DNA from: Candidatus Nitrospira kreftii
GTDB lineage: Bacteria > Nitrospirota > Nitrospiria > Nitrospirales > Nitrospiraceae
Length of the DNA stretch: 64,000 bases
Assembly: GCA_014058405.1 (NCBI GenBank)
Contig: CP047423.1
Location: 2,418,001-2,482,000 of the forward strand
Reading direction: 5' to 3'
The stretch's first letter is position 1. Every line of letters starts with the position of its first letter. A program made the position numbers and the translations under genes. The notes below the pieces were generated by a model. The model was not told where the DNA came from. It saw only the letters and a list, made by a program, of their open reading frames with translations, and ran no database searches. Shown here in pieces: positions 8,997 through 18,417 of this stretch.

Positions 8997-9033
8997 ACGG
9001 GCAGGGAACCCATAACCCTGCCCGTTTCTATTT
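8997..9033 (+). terminator. Rho-independent terminator of smbP
   Basis: A perfect 10-bp stem ACGGGCAGGG (8997-9006) / CCCTGCCCGT (9016-9025) with a 9-base loop is followed by a T-rich run (TTCTATTT). It lies 38 bp after the smbP stop. Confidence 0.85.
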
Positions 9034-9137
9034 CAGTACCATCTTGCCCCTCATGCCTCGCACCCTTCACAGTGTTGCTTCTGCTGACGACGATGAATGT
9101 CATACGAGGCCGCGAAGAGGCGTGCCGCACTCTACAA

Positions 9138-9812
9138 TTACGCTGCACTAATAATCGCCGCATCCTCCCCCTTCGCATCCTTAATCAACACCCGTCGACC
9201 ATCGACTCGCAATCGGCCTTCGGCAAAGAGTTGCACGGCGCGTGGATAGATCTTATGTTCTTGGACGAGAATTCTGGCGGCAAGAGTTTCAGGAGTGTCA
9301 TTGTCGAGGATCGGGACAGCTGCTTGAATGATGATCGGCCCTTCATCCACCCCCTCCGTCACAAAATGCACGGAACAGCCGGCCAGCTTGCAACCCCAAT
9401 CGATAGCTTTCTTCTGTACGTCCAATCCGGGGAAAGACGGTAGCAGAGAGGGGTGGATGTTCATCATGCGGTTCGCATAGGCGTTGACGAGGACCACCGT
9501 GACGATCTTCATGTAGCCTGCGAGCAAGACAAGATCAACCTCATGTTGGTGTAGTACTTCCAGCAATGCTTGGTCATAGATCTCACGACTGTCCTGTCGT
9601 CCGGCAAATGGTTTTGGATCGACGAATAAGGCCTTGAGCCCATGTTTTCGAGCCCGCTCCAATGCACCCACATCCTTCTTGTTACTAATAACACATACAA
9701 TCTCAGCTTCCACCTGACCTGCTTCGATCGCATCGATAATAGCTTGTAGATTGGAGCCACGACCAGATGCCAGCACCGCTACTCTCAAAGGAGTCGTTCG
9801 GTTAATCGGCAT
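9138..9812 (-). CDS. purN: Phosphoribosylglycinamide formyltransferase
   Basis: The 224-residue enzyme transfers formyl from 10-formyl-THF to GAR in step 3 of purine synthesis. Seen are the N-terminal phosphate loop [19 protein letters not shown], the catalytic [12 protein letters not shown] (Asn and His of the N-x-H pair), and [13 protein letters not shown] with the catalytic Asp. It is slightly longer than E. coli PurN at both ends. Its ATG lies inside the end of purM (11-bp overlap), so the two are co-translated. Confidence 0.96.
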   Translation of the reverse strand: MPINRTTPLRVAVLASGRGSNLQAIIDAIEAGQVEAEIVCVISNKKDVGALERARKHGLKALFVDPKPFAGRQDSREIYDQALLEVLHQHEVDLVLLAGYMKIVTVVLVNAYANRMMNIHPSLLPSFPGLDVQKKAIDWGCKLAGCSVHFVTEGVDEGPIIIQAAVPILDNDTPETLAARILVQEHKIYPRAVQLFAEGRLRVDGRRVLIKDAKGEDAAIISAA

Positions 9813-10839
9813 AGTCGACCTCCAGCTCTTTGTCTTTCGCCTCCACTATTTCTCCGATAGGCCAGCCCTGATCGCCAAGCAGCGCCGCACGGTCTAGTAC
9901 TCCAGCCACTGAGTCTGGTGGTACCACAAGAATCAACCCGATCCCCATATTGAACACCCGATACATCTCGTCACGATCGACTTGTCCTAATCGGCCGATG
10001 ACGTCAAAAATCGGCGGTACCGGCCAGGACTTGCGCGTGATTCTCGCTCGCACGCCCTTGGGGAACACGCGTGGGAGATTCTCCGTAATACCCCCACCCG
10101 TAATGTGTGCGATCCCCTTGATCGGAAATTGCTCAAGGAGCGCTAAAATCTGTTTCGCATAAATTCTGGTGGGCGTGAGCAGCACCTCTCCGATCGATCT
10201 ATCGAGCTCGGAGAGACGACTGGAAGCTGTCAGCTTGGCTTGGTCAAACAGCACCCGCCGAGCCAAGGAGTAGCCATTGCTGTGGAGTCCTGAGGAAGCC
10301 AAACCTAGGACTAGATCACCGGGAGCGATGTGCCGACCATCAATAATCTTGGAGCGATCGACTACTCCAACCGCAAACCCGGCTAAGTCGTATTCCCCTC
10401 CTGGATAAAATGAAGGCATCTCGGCGGTCTCGCCACCGATCAGAGCGCAGCCAGCCTGGCGGCAACCTTCAGCGATGCCAGCCACAACCTCCTGTGCCTT
10501 GGATACGGACAGCTTCCCAGTCGCAAAATAGTCCAAGAAAAACAGTGGTTCCGCTCCACTCACCGCGATGTCATTGACACACATGGCTACCAAATCGATA
10601 CCAACGGAATCATGTTTGTCCATCATGAACGCGATCTTGAGTTTAGTCCCGACGCCGTCGGTTCCTGAGACAAGAACTGGTTCTTTGTACTTGCCTGCCT
10701 GGAGACCAAACAAACCGCCATACCCGCCCAAGTCGGTCAGAACTTCCGGGCGAAACGTCGACCGGACAAGAGGCTTGATACGATCAACAAATTCATCGCC
10801 AGCATCAATGTCCACGCCAGCATCACGATACGTTGTCAT
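9802..10839 (-). CDS. purM: Phosphoribosylformylglycinamidine cyclo-ligase (AIR synthase)
   Basis: The 345-residue enzyme closes FGAM to AIR with ATP, step 5 of purine synthesis. It begins [20 protein letters not shown], the usual PurM start, and carries the nucleotide/metal region [13 protein letters not shown], the [17 protein letters not shown] segment and [15 protein letters not shown]. The length is normal. It is the first gene of a purM-purN operon and has a good promoter 67 bp upstream (10906-10934). Confidence 0.96.
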   Translation of the reverse strand: MTTYRDAGVDIDAGDEFVDRIKPLVRSTFRPEVLTDLGGYGGLFGLQAGKYKEPVLVSGTDGVGTKLKIAFMMDKHDSVGIDLVAMCVNDIAVSGAEPLFFLDYFATGKLSVSKAQEVVAGIAEGCRQAGCALIGGETAEMPSFYPGGEYDLAGFAVGVVDRSKIIDGRHIAPGDLVLGLASSGLHSNGYSLARRVLFDQAKLTASSRLSELDRSIGEVLLTPTRIYAKQILALLEQFPIKGIAHITGGGITENLPRVFPKGVRARITRKSWPVPPIFDVIGRLGQVDRDEMYRVFNMGIGLILVVPPDSVAGVLDRAALLGDQGWPIGEIVEAKDKELEVDYAD

Positions 10840-10905
10840 GAATCACACCCAAAACAGCCACGATTGTGGCTTGCTTAACCTCGAGTTTCGTGTCGTTGGG
10901 GAGGC

Positions 10906-10934
10906 ATCTTAGCGGAGGGTACTACAGAGGTCAA
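10906..10934 (-). promoter_or_regulatory. Sigma-70-type promoter of purM-purN
   Basis: On the reverse strand TTGACC (10934-10929) and TAAGAT (10911-10906) are 17 bp apart. This is near-consensus spacing and would start transcription about 60 bases before purM. Confidence 0.6.
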
Positions 10935-10991
10935 CGCACCGATTGGAGCCTCACGGAAAGAGTTGTCCACCCCTGGCGTTCCGCTTTTTCC

Positions 10992-11019
10992 TTGATGCTC
11001 TAGAAATATTGCCTATACT
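10992..11019 (+). promoter_or_regulatory. Sigma-70-type promoter of the REC protein gene at 11079
   Basis: TTGATG (10992-10997) and TATACT (11014-11019) are separated by 16 bp, about 60 bp before the start codon. Confidence 0.5.
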
Positions 11020-11078
11020 GACGACAGAGTAGGATCTGTCCCTGTCTGTGCCTGGAACCCTTACGGATGGCCATCTAG

Positions 11079-11693
11079 ATGGGTATTCTGATCGTTGATG
11101 ACTCACCGGATGAGCGCCTGCTTCTTCACCATATTCTAAAGAACGCAGGTTATCGTGATCTCATCACCGTCTCGTCTGCAAGAGATGCCTTTACACAATT
11201 AGACTTGGATCACGCTGGCAACAACGCCCTCAGCCTTGACCTGATTCTGATGGATATCAAAATGCCCGATATGGATGGTGTTGAGGCCTGTCGACGTATC
11301 AAAGCGGTTCCTGCCTTGACACAGATTCCCATCATCGTGGTGACCGCACGCAGCCAGAAAGACTTCCTTCAGGCCGCATTCGACGCCGGCGCAGAAGACT
11401 ATATTCGGAAGCCTGTCGAGTCAGCCGAACTCCTTGCTCGAGTCAAATCAGCATTCAAGCTTAAACAGGAGTCCGAAGCACGAAAGAGCTGGGAAGAAGA
11501 GGTGACTAAAACGATCAATGACCTTGACCGAACCGTGAGCGACATGGAGGCTTTACAGCAATTGATCCCGGTCTGTCCGACGTGCAGGAAGTCTCATCCT
11601 TCGCAAATCTCTGAGGCCGCGCTGAACGAGTATGCCCAGTCCCATCCCCGAATGAAATTTCAGAGTCTGATGTGTTCGACGTGTAGAGTATAA
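11079..11693 (+). CDS. REC-domain response regulator with variant Cys4 tail
   Basis: This 204-residue paralogue of the protein at 3768 has a receiver at residues 1-125: [18 protein letters not shown], phospho-Asp59 in LILMDIKMPD, TARSQ and RKPVES. A helical linker follows, and the C-terminal tail is LIPVCPTCRK ... CSTCRV. The tail keeps the two CxxC pairs but has lost the KIR..GFW and FSHG core seen in the relative. It has no DNA-binding domain. It is a single-gene unit facing ntrX. Its partner kinase cannot be told from sequence. Confidence 0.85.
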   Translation: MGILIVDDSPDERLLLHHILKNAGYRDLITVSSARDAFTQLDLDHAGNNALSLDLILMDIKMPDMDGVEACRRIKAVPALTQIPIIVVTARSQKDFLQAAFDAGAEDYIRKPVESAELLARVKSAFKLKQESEARKSWEEEVTKTINDLDRTVSDMEALQQLIPVCPTCRKSHPSQISEAALNEYAQSHPRMKFQSLMCSTCRV

Positions 11694-11712
11694 CTCTCGC
11701 ATTTTTCGATCC

Positions 11713-13104
11713 CTAGCTTTCAGGTCGCATCTCCACATCCAGCAACTTAATTTTTCTGTGGAGATGGCTTCGCTCGATCTTGAGGTCTTCTGCCGTCCGT
11801 GAAATATTCCAGTGATGCTCACGAAGTTTTCGGCTAATATATTCTTTCTCAAATGCATTTCGAGCATCCCGGAGTGAGTCGTATGATTTTGCAAGAAGGG
11901 GATTGGACGACGGAACGGCAACCGCAACGGCTCCGGTAGTTCTCCCCTGCAAGGACATGGCGGCCTGTGAACCTTCAATAACATATCCTGGAACCATGAT
12001 CATGAGTCGCTCGATCAGGTTCCTCAATTCCCGAATGTTACCCGGCCAATCGTACTGTTGGAGCACCGCCATCGCCTCGGGCGACACTTCCTTCATCCGC
12101 AATCCCTGTTCCTCGGAATGGATTTTCATGAAGTGTTGCACCAGGGCTGGAATATCCTCACGCCGCTCCCGCAACGGAGGCACCACAATTGGAACAACAT
12201 TGAGGCGGTAAAACAAGTCCTCTCGAAAGTGCCCATTACCGATTTCCTTCTCCAGATCTTTATTGGAAGCCGCGAGCACACGTACATCAACCTTCATCAA
12301 CTTGGTACCGCCGACTCTCGTAAACTGCTGCTCTTGTAAGGCCCGCAGAACCTTCGCTTGGGTACTGAGACTCATATCCCCGATTTCGTCGAGGAACAAG
12401 GTCCCCCCATCAGCCTGTTCAAACTGCCCACGCTTCATCGACGTCGCTCCCGTAAACGAACCTTTTTCATGTCCGAACAGCTCACTCTCAATCAAAGTCT
12501 CGGGAATAGCGGCACAGTTGACAGCCACGAACGGATGGTCCGAACGGGTACTGTGCATATGGATGGCTCGGGCGACCAGCTCCTTACCCGTTCCATTCTC
12601 GCCCCCAATCAGTACGCGACTATTCGTAGGGCCGGCAGTCTGGATGAGTTCCCGTAATCGTTGCATGGTCGGAGAATGCCCGACCAGCTCGAACTTTTGT
12701 TGGACTTTGGTCCGTAGAGATCGATTCTCCTGTGCCAATCGGTATTGCTCCAGTGCATGCTTGACACGGAGCGTGACGTTTTCGAGCGACAGCGGCTTCT
12801 CGATATAGTCATACGCACCTAACTTGATGGCTTTCACCGCCGTTTCAATGGACCCGTGCCCGGAGATCATCATCACCTGCGTGGCAGGCACAAACTCTTT
12901 TACACGGCGCAAGGTTTCGAGCCCGTCCATTTCCGGCATCCAAATATCTAAAATCATGAGATCCGGCGGGTCTGTCCCATAGATCTTCAGTGCCTCCGCT
13001 CCTGTCGCTGCGACGGCCACTTCATATCCTTCGTCTTCCAGGATGCTCCGCAAGGATGTCCGAATCGCTTCTTCGTCATCCACAATGAGAATCGATGCCG
13101 ACAT
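11713..13104 (-). CDS. ntrX: Sigma-54-dependent response regulator, NtrX type
   Basis: The 463-residue protein has a receiver (1-125, MILDIWMPEM), a sigma-54 AAA+ domain (about 140-385; Walker A GENGTGKE, Walker B TLFLDEIGDM, and sigma-54 contact loop GSFTGA instead of GAFTGA) and a Fis-type helix-turn-helix (NISRTAEDLKIERSHLHRKI). Phosphorylated protein activates sigma-54 promoters. It stands 95 bp after the NtrY-like kinase on the same strand, the classical pair for nitrogen or redox sensing. The start at 13104 follows GGGAGGACAG; an upstream ATG at 13131 lacks such a site. Confidence 0.88.
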   Translation of the reverse strand: MSASILIVDDEEAIRTSLRSILEDEGYEVAVAATGAEALKIYGTDPPDLMILDIWMPEMDGLETLRRVKEFVPATQVMMISGHGSIETAVKAIKLGAYDYIEKPLSLENVTLRVKHALEQYRLAQENRSLRTKVQQKFELVGHSPTMQRLRELIQTAGPTNSRVLIGGENGTGKELVARAIHMHSTRSDHPFVAVNCAAIPETLIESELFGHEKGSFTGATSMKRGQFEQADGGTLFLDEIGDMSLSTQAKVLRALQEQQFTRVGGTKLMKVDVRVLAASNKDLEKEIGNGHFREDLFYRLNVVPIVVPPLRERREDIPALVQHFMKIHSEEQGLRMKEVSPEAMAVLQQYDWPGNIRELRNLIERLMIMVPGYVIEGSQAAMSLQGRTTGAVAVAVPSSNPLLAKSYDSLRDARNAFEKEYISRKLREHHWNISRTAEDLKIERSHLHRKIKLLDVEMRPES

Positions 13105-13199
13105 CTGTCCTCCCTCTCGTCCCACCCCCAAGAATTCGCATACAACACACCATCGATGACTTTCGTACTTGCCGACGAGAACTGACGATCATTTCCCCT

Positions 13200-15533
13200 C
13201 TACACCGGTAAGTCAAACGTAAACACAGCTCCCCTCGGTTGATTATTCCCAGCTTGGATCTGTCCTTCATGGTCCGTGATAATTCGGCGGACGATCGCCA
13301 GTCCCAATCCGGTTCCTGTTTTTTTCCGGGTAAAATAGGGCACAAACAGGCGTTCCTGATCTTCTGGCGCAATGCCAGGCCCCTCATCTGCAACCGTTAC
13401 CATGGCGCGCCGTCTTTTCGTATCGTATTTTGTAGCGACCCACAGTCGCCCTTTTTGATTCATCGCCTGAACCGCGTTATCGAAAAGATTCACAAACACG
13501 CGCCGCAGTTGCTCACGATCGAAGTTGAGGGACGGCAGGTCGTCATCCAGATCAAGAATAAGTTCAAGATCCTTCTGCGCTTCTCGATACAATGTCGCCA
13601 CTTCTCGAACCACATCATGCAGCGATTGTCGCGTCATTTGCGGAGCGGGAAGACGGGCAAATTTTGAGAACTCATCCAACATTTCCTTCAAGCTACTCAC
13701 TTCGTTGATGATCACATTGGTTGCATCGTCAAAGACCCGATCCAGATCCGGAGACTTTTCGAAGAACTTTTTGCGTAACCGCTGGGCCGAAAGCTGAATG
13801 GGCGTCAGTGGGTTCTTGATTTCATGTGCCACGCGCCTCGCAACTTCCTGCCAGGCCGCGACCTTCTGCGCCTTAATCAACTCCGTCAGATCTTCAAACA
13901 CCAACACAAACCCCAAATCTTTGTTGGCTTCATCTCGCATACGAGAGCCTTTCAAGCCGATCGTGATCAATTTTCCTTGAATGTCCACCTGTCCTTCAAG
14001 GTCGAGATCATCCCGCTCATCAGCCAACATTCGATCATAGGCTGTCTGAAATAGGTCCAAGCCAAATTCCTTGAACACCTCATTGGCCGGCTTCCCCCTG
14101 AACCGATCAGCCGCCAAACTGAGAATACGTTCAGCCGATGGGTTAAACGTGGTGACTATTCCATGACGATCGATCGACAAAAGCCCAGCGGCAATCGTAT
14201 CCACAACTGTTTCGATGTAGGCCCGCCGTCGGTCCAACTCCACGTTCGTATTTCGAAGCGTGAGGTTTGCTTCTTCCAGCTTAGACTTACTTCCCTGCAG
14301 ATCCTGCGTCATCCGATTGAACGACTCGATCAACGTTCCGATCTCATCGGTCGCCTTCGCATCGATTTGTACGGAGAGATCGCCCTGGGCCACCGCTTCC
14401 GTAGCCTCCGCTAGCCGTTGGATAGGAACGGTGATACCGCGCGCCACGTAGAACCCAAACCACGTCGCACTGAACAGAATCAGCACCGTCACCACGGCAA
14501 CGAACAAATAGGCCCCGGCTTTGATGGGATTCTTCATCGCCTTAATCTGTTTATACTCCGCATATTGCCGACCGATCCCCTCCATTTTCGTCAATAGGGA
14601 CTCGGGGACGTAGGTTTCCACCACGACGACCCCCTCTAATTCACCCCGCCGATTGCCGGAAGCTACCGGGATCGCCGCACGGACTAATCTGCCGGTCTGT
14701 GCCTCCTGGACAGAAGTGAACTCTTGCTTCCCATTGATCACTTGGAGCACCAATTGACTGATCGGCAGTTCCAACACACCGAGAGGAATGTCGGCATCAA
14801 GCGCTTTTGTCAAGGTTTCCATCTTGTTCGAAAACACTTCAATCCCGGCAACTCCATATTCCATCCGTTTCCGAGCCATCGCGGCAATCAAGAGATCGCG
14901 CTGTTCCGGAATAAGCATATCTTCGCGAAACAATTCCTGCGAGATCGCGCGTGCACTGTTCACCGCCAGCGAGACATGCCCCGCATGCTGCAAGCGCGCC
15001 ACCTCATAGGAGTCTTTCATCACCTTCTCGATGTGCTCACTGAACCAGACATCCACGGCCTTGTTCACCAACCCGCTCGCGAGCAACGCCAGCAAGACGG
15101 TAGGAATCAACGAGAACCCGATAAAAGCGGCGATGAGCTTCGTACGAAATCCTGACCCGACGAGCCGATGTCGACGTTCAAAATACGCCTTAATCAGATT
15201 TCTGGACAACAAGAGAACCAACACAACGAGACCAATGAGGTCCAAATTGACCAAGAGAAGCACCAGGGCGTAACTGGTCGTAGGCAAGAAGGAGCCGGTC
15301 TCCTGCAAATCAGGCGCAGCAATCTGTGAGTAATACAGCGTAAGGGCAACGCAAGGGACCAGGAGAATGAGGACAATCCAGACGGGGCGAAGATGAGGTC
15401 TTTTTCGCTCGGGCGGCTGAGCCCGGTTAGCCGAAGGCCTGTTGAACCTACCACTCATCACGGCCGACTCAAGATCCTTCTCTTCGCCTACAGTCGATCT
15501 TCCCGCGTGCATAGGCTGATTCGGCTTAAACAT
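13200..15533 (-). CDS. ntrY: NtrY-like transmembrane sensor histidine kinase
   Basis: The 777-residue kinase has several N-terminal membrane segments within about residues 50-165, a periplasmic sensing region of roughly 200 residues, another membrane segment near 345-370 (AYLFVAVVTVLILFSATWFG), HAMP (VPIQRLAEATEAVAQGDLS), a PAS domain (IVTTFNPSAERIL), HisKA with His570 (VAHEIKNPLTPIQLSAQRLR) and HATPase ([32 protein letters not shown]). This order is that of NtrY. It should phosphorylate the NtrX protein encoded next. The signal it senses is not visible. Confidence 0.88.
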   Translation of the reverse strand: MFKPNQPMHAGRSTVGEEKDLESAVMSGRFNRPSANRAQPPERKRPHLRPVWIVLILLVPCVALTLYYSQIAAPDLQETGSFLPTTSYALVLLLVNLDLIGLVVLVLLLSRNLIKAYFERRHRLVGSGFRTKLIAAFIGFSLIPTVLLALLASGLVNKAVDVWFSEHIEKVMKDSYEVARLQHAGHVSLAVNSARAISQELFREDMLIPEQRDLLIAAMARKRMEYGVAGIEVFSNKMETLTKALDADIPLGVLELPISQLVLQVINGKQEFTSVQEAQTGRLVRAAIPVASGNRRGELEGVVVVETYVPESLLTKMEGIGRQYAEYKQIKAMKNPIKAGAYLFVAVVTVLILFSATWFGFYVARGITVPIQRLAEATEAVAQGDLSVQIDAKATDEIGTLIESFNRMTQDLQGSKSKLEEANLTLRNTNVELDRRRAYIETVVDTIAAGLLSIDRHGIVTTFNPSAERILSLAADRFRGKPANEVFKEFGLDLFQTAYDRMLADERDDLDLEGQVDIQGKLITIGLKGSRMRDEANKDLGFVLVFEDLTELIKAQKVAAWQEVARRVAHEIKNPLTPIQLSAQRLRKKFFEKSPDLDRVFDDATNVIINEVSSLKEMLDEFSKFARLPAPQMTRQSLHDVVREVATLYREAQKDLELILDLDDDLPSLNFDREQLRRVFVNLFDNAVQAMNQKGRLWVATKYDTKRRRAMVTVADEGPGIAPEDQERLFVPYFTRKKTGTGLGLAIVRRIITDHEGQIQAGNNQPRGAVFTFDLPV

Positions 15534-15670
15534 TCACACGCCTCAACACACCTTCGCTAACAGAACAAGTCATCGCTTATCCCTGTTCGTCGGCGTCTAA
15601 AGCCATCTCAACGCGACACACATAGATTACGAAATGTCGAGATTTGAACAACGAGCAGAACAACGGAATC

Positions 15671-16063
15671 TTATTTGGGTGAGGCCAACGTGACATACTT
15701 CATACGAAGCGCGTAAAGCATATCACGCAGAACCGTCTGCTCATCAGGTGTCAGATTACCCTTCGTCTTGTCTTCCAAGACAGACAACAGATCGATAATC
15801 TCTTTGGCTTGCGGCAGGTTCACAGGCATGGGCGATTGTTGAGGGTCCAGTTGCTCCCCCATCAGCATGAGCGATGACGAGCCGAGTGAAATCACAAACG
15901 AAGAAAAGGTAACCGGAGGTACTGGAGCCACATGAGCCGATTCGGTTGATGCAGCAGCAGAAGCCGTGGTTTCTTTTGCGGTTGAAGCCGTCGCAGGAGC
16001 GCTCTCTCCCCCCGCACTTCCTCGCCTGTCACGAACGACGAATCCCTGCTCCTCATCGATCAT
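15671..16063 (-). CDS. DUF1844 domain protein
   Basis: The 130-residue protein starts MIDEEQGFVVRDRRG and has an Ala/Thr/Ser-rich spacer (about 20-45), then a conserved domain: FSSFVISLGSSSLMLMGE and KEIIDLLSVLEDKTKGNLT ... ERRL-like DMLYALRMKYV. This matches the small DUF1844 family, whose function is unknown. Genes of this family are often found as single genes near housekeeping loci. A -10 motif TATGATAGG lies 41-49 bp upstream. Confidence 0.8.
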   Translation of the reverse strand: MIDEEQGFVVRDRRGSAGGESAPATASTAKETTASAAASTESAHVAPVPPVTFSSFVISLGSSSLMLMGEQLDPQQSPMPVNLPQAKEIIDLLSVLEDKTKGNLTPDEQTVLRDMLYALRMKYVTLASPK

Positions 16064-16103
16064 TTCTCAACCCCTTGGTAGGATCCACAGATACCGTCGG
16101 TAC

Positions 16104-16112
16104 CCTATCATA
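16104..16112 (-). promoter_or_regulatory. Recurrent -10-like motif TATGATAGG before the DUF1844 gene
   Basis: Reverse-strand TATGATAGG stands about 44 bp from the start codon. The same 9-mer, in the same position and orientation relative to its gene, occurs before citrate synthase (51131) and malic enzyme (55900). Here it lies inside the short palindrome CCCTATGATAGGG. Confidence 0.4.
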
Positions 16113-16222
16113 GGGCCTAGTTGCTCGCAAGCCATCACCGAGATTGAAGAGGAAGTCGACGTCGGTATAGAGTGGTACCACTGCGCGGTTCGCAGTGGAC
16201 GGCCAGGAAGGATTCATCTTCG

Positions 16223-17110
16223 ATGTCGACACAATTTACTAAAGTCGTTGAGTTGATGGCTACATTGCGCGCGCAGAATGGCTGTCCATGGGACCGGAAA
16301 CAGACCCATGAGTCACTGAAACCCTACCTGCTCGAAGAGGCCTATGAAGTCCTCGAGACGATCGATCACGGTGACAAGCAGAAACTTCGTGAAGAACTCG
16401 GAGACGTGCTCTTGCAGGTCATTTTCCACAGCCAGATCGCCGCTGAAACAGCTTCCTTTACTGTTGAGGACGTGCTCGACACCCTGGCCAAGAAGTTAAT
16501 TCGCAGGCACCCCCACGTCTTCGGACACAACGGCCAAGCAGACCAGGCATCGAATAGTGAACAGGTCTTGGCACAATGGGAAGACATCAAACGTGCCGAA
16601 CGTGAAGCCGCCGGCAATACGCAATCGGCACTTGAAGGAGTGCCCAAAACCTTACCGGCGTTGTTGCGCGCCTACCAAATTCAGGCACGCGCGTCTCGCG
16701 TCGGCTTCGATTGGCCACAGAACCAGGAAGGGATCGAGCAGATCATCGGAAAAGTGACCGAAGAAATCGATGAACTGCAGGAGGCACTGCAGCTCAGTCA
16801 CACGCCTGCCGAAACAGAGTCCAGCCGATCCGACAGTCGTCAAAGGATCGAGGGGGAGATCGGGGATCTGTTCTTTTCGTTAGTCAACCTCGCTCGTTTT
16901 CTCAAAACCAATCCTGAGGACGCCCTGCGCCGTGCGACAAATCGATTTATTGATCGCTTTCACCTTGTGGAAGCACAGGCTACAGGGCAAGGACGGGCGT
17001 TGACAGAGATGACATTGGCTGAGATGGATGCATTATGGGAAGAAGCCAAGCGCCGGTTGGAGCATCCCTCCACGCCCACCCCTCCACCCATGGAGAATCG
17101 AATCACATGA
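16223..17110 (+). CDS. mazG: Nucleoside triphosphate pyrophosphohydrolase MazG
   Basis: The 295-residue protein carries two MazG folds. The first has GCPWDRKQTHESLKPYLLEE, with the EExxE and later ELGDVLLQVIFH metal-binding helices. The second has SRVGFDWPQ and the EIGDLFFSLVNLARFL helix. It hydrolyses (d)NTPs to (d)NMP and diphosphate and so clears aberrant nucleotides. Size and layout match E. coli MazG (263) plus a longer tail rich in Pro. The start at 16223 gives the standard N terminus; a further ATG at 16172 would add 17 unlike residues. The next gene overlaps it by 4 bp (ATGA). Confidence 0.93.
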   Translation: MSTQFTKVVELMATLRAQNGCPWDRKQTHESLKPYLLEEAYEVLETIDHGDKQKLREELGDVLLQVIFHSQIAAETASFTVEDVLDTLAKKLIRRHPHVFGHNGQADQASNSEQVLAQWEDIKRAEREAAGNTQSALEGVPKTLPALLRAYQIQARASRVGFDWPQNQEGIEQIIGKVTEEIDELQEALQLSHTPAETESSRSDSRQRIEGEIGDLFFSLVNLARFLKTNPEDALRRATNRFIDRFHLVEAQATGQGRALTEMTLAEMDALWEEAKRRLEHPSTPTPPPMENRIT

Positions 17111-17724
17111 GTAAGAACGAAGCACCGTACAAAGAGGGAAAGCGCGCCGGAGCTCATCCGCTACTGGTAGTCTTCGGCACCCTCATCGGGTTGTGGTTAT
17201 TCGTCGCCTTGATCGTCCCAAGCTCGAGGAACAAACAGGCCACTGGAACCGAAGGTCCCACTGTTTCAGTCATCGAAGACCCGGAAGCAACTCCGGTCAT
17301 GTTCAAGGTGCACACGACCATCCCAGACATGAATACCCTAGGGCTGGTCGTACCCGCTCAAGCGACAGATAGTCAAATCGTTGCGCTCTTGAAACGCTTG
17401 AAGGAAGCACGACTGGATGGAACCCTCACTGAACATCTTCCAGCCACCACACCGGGTCACAAGCTGGGTGACCACGCCATCGCCGATATTTTCATTTTTT
17501 CAGACAAGCAATTTGCGGAACCAGATACAATCCGCACACTAGAGCGCGGGGCTCATGCTCCAGGATCACTTTATCCAGACGCAGTTCCCTTCGAGGTAGC
17601 GATGGAAAACGTCCGTGGGTACTACCGGATCGATCTCAATGACACCGGCAGCCCGGACACCGGTTCTCTCGGATTTGCGGACGAATCAGGCGTGCACTCC
17701 AAACACCACCGAAGAATCTTTTAG
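17107..17724 (+). CDS. Membrane-anchored protein of unknown function
   Basis: The 205-residue protein has a basic N terminus, one membrane segment (PLLVVFGTLIGLWLFVALIV, residues 22-41) and a periplasmic-side domain of about 155 residues. That domain has MFKVHTTIPDMNTLGLVVP and ALLKRLKEARLDGTLTEHLP, then a stretch with GDHAIADIFIFSD. It ends in a His-rich tail (SKHHRRIF). The ATGA overlap with mazG indicates co-translation. I do not recognise the domain. Confidence 0.7.
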   Translation: MSKNEAPYKEGKRAGAHPLLVVFGTLIGLWLFVALIVPSSRNKQATGTEGPTVSVIEDPEATPVMFKVHTTIPDMNTLGLVVPAQATDSQIVALLKRLKEARLDGTLTEHLPATTPGHKLGDHAIADIFIFSDKQFAEPDTIRTLERGAHAPGSLYPDAVPFEVAMENVRGYYRIDLNDTGSPDTGSLGFADESGVHSKHHRRIF

Positions 17725-17756
17725 TGCGTCCCGCTGACGCTACTTGGTGGATCAGA

Positions 17757-18173
17757 TTAAATTCCCACTCTCCGCTTGATTTCCTCACGGACAGCCGCCT
17801 GGTCCGCTTCAAATAAGCGTTCCAGCTTGGGGAACAGATGGCCCTGCGGGCCGACAAACGGAGGCAACATCACATCACGTCGTTCTGCCAACGAGCCTTC
17901 CTTGTCGGCAACCCGCATTTTCAAATCGGCAATAGTCTTGGAAAGAATGTTACTAATCAGCAACTGCTGTCCGGGCGAGCCGGCCACAACCCCTAACAGA
18001 CGCCTCTTGAATGGCTCCAGCTCATCCGGTATAGAAACCTTCACGCGCACGGCATGCGGCGTCGCCCAAGTCGACCGTTGTATCGAGTAGTCGTAGGAAA
18101 AGGCTTGTTCCCTCGGTTCCCGAAATGGGCCACTGACATCCAAGATAGTAAGAGAATTTTCGGTTGATTGCAT
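17757..18173 (-). CDS. Hypothetical soluble protein
   Basis: The 138-residue protein starts MQSTENSLTILDVSGPFREP and has no signal peptide or membrane segment. A beta-rich first half (WATPHAVRVKVSIPDELEPF) is followed by helices (LLISNILSKTIADLKMRVADKEG) and a charged end. It is convergent to the membrane-anchored protein gene (32-bp gap) and has its own promoter candidate upstream. No family recognised. Confidence 0.6.
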   Translation of the reverse strand: MQSTENSLTILDVSGPFREPREQAFSYDYSIQRSTWATPHAVRVKVSIPDELEPFKRRLLGVVAGSPGQQLLISNILSKTIADLKMRVADKEGSLAERRDVMLPPFVGPQGHLFPKLERLFEADQAAVREEIKRRVGI

Positions 18174-18221
18174 GATTCAACTGATTTCCTGGGTGAATGT
18201 TTGTCGGCTGCGTGTCGTTGC

Positions 18222-18251
18222 ACTATAGGAGCTTGCGATCGAGTAGGACAA
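18222..18251 (-). promoter_or_regulatory. Candidate promoter of the gene at 17757-18173
   Basis: Reverse-strand TTGTCC (18251-18246) and TATAGT (18227-18222) are separated by 18 bp, about 50 bp before the start codon. Confidence 0.4.
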
Positions 18252-18417
18252 GAGGCTATGTATAAAGATTGATAGTGAGGGATGCTGAGCGTGGATTCAT
18301 TCGACGAGCCTCGTCTACACAACACGCTACTGAGGCGAAACAAGGGAGATCGAAGATACCCAGACAGCGCTTGAACAGCCTGATAGACTGTAATCAAGAA
18401 CTCGTTGTGACCAAGGC

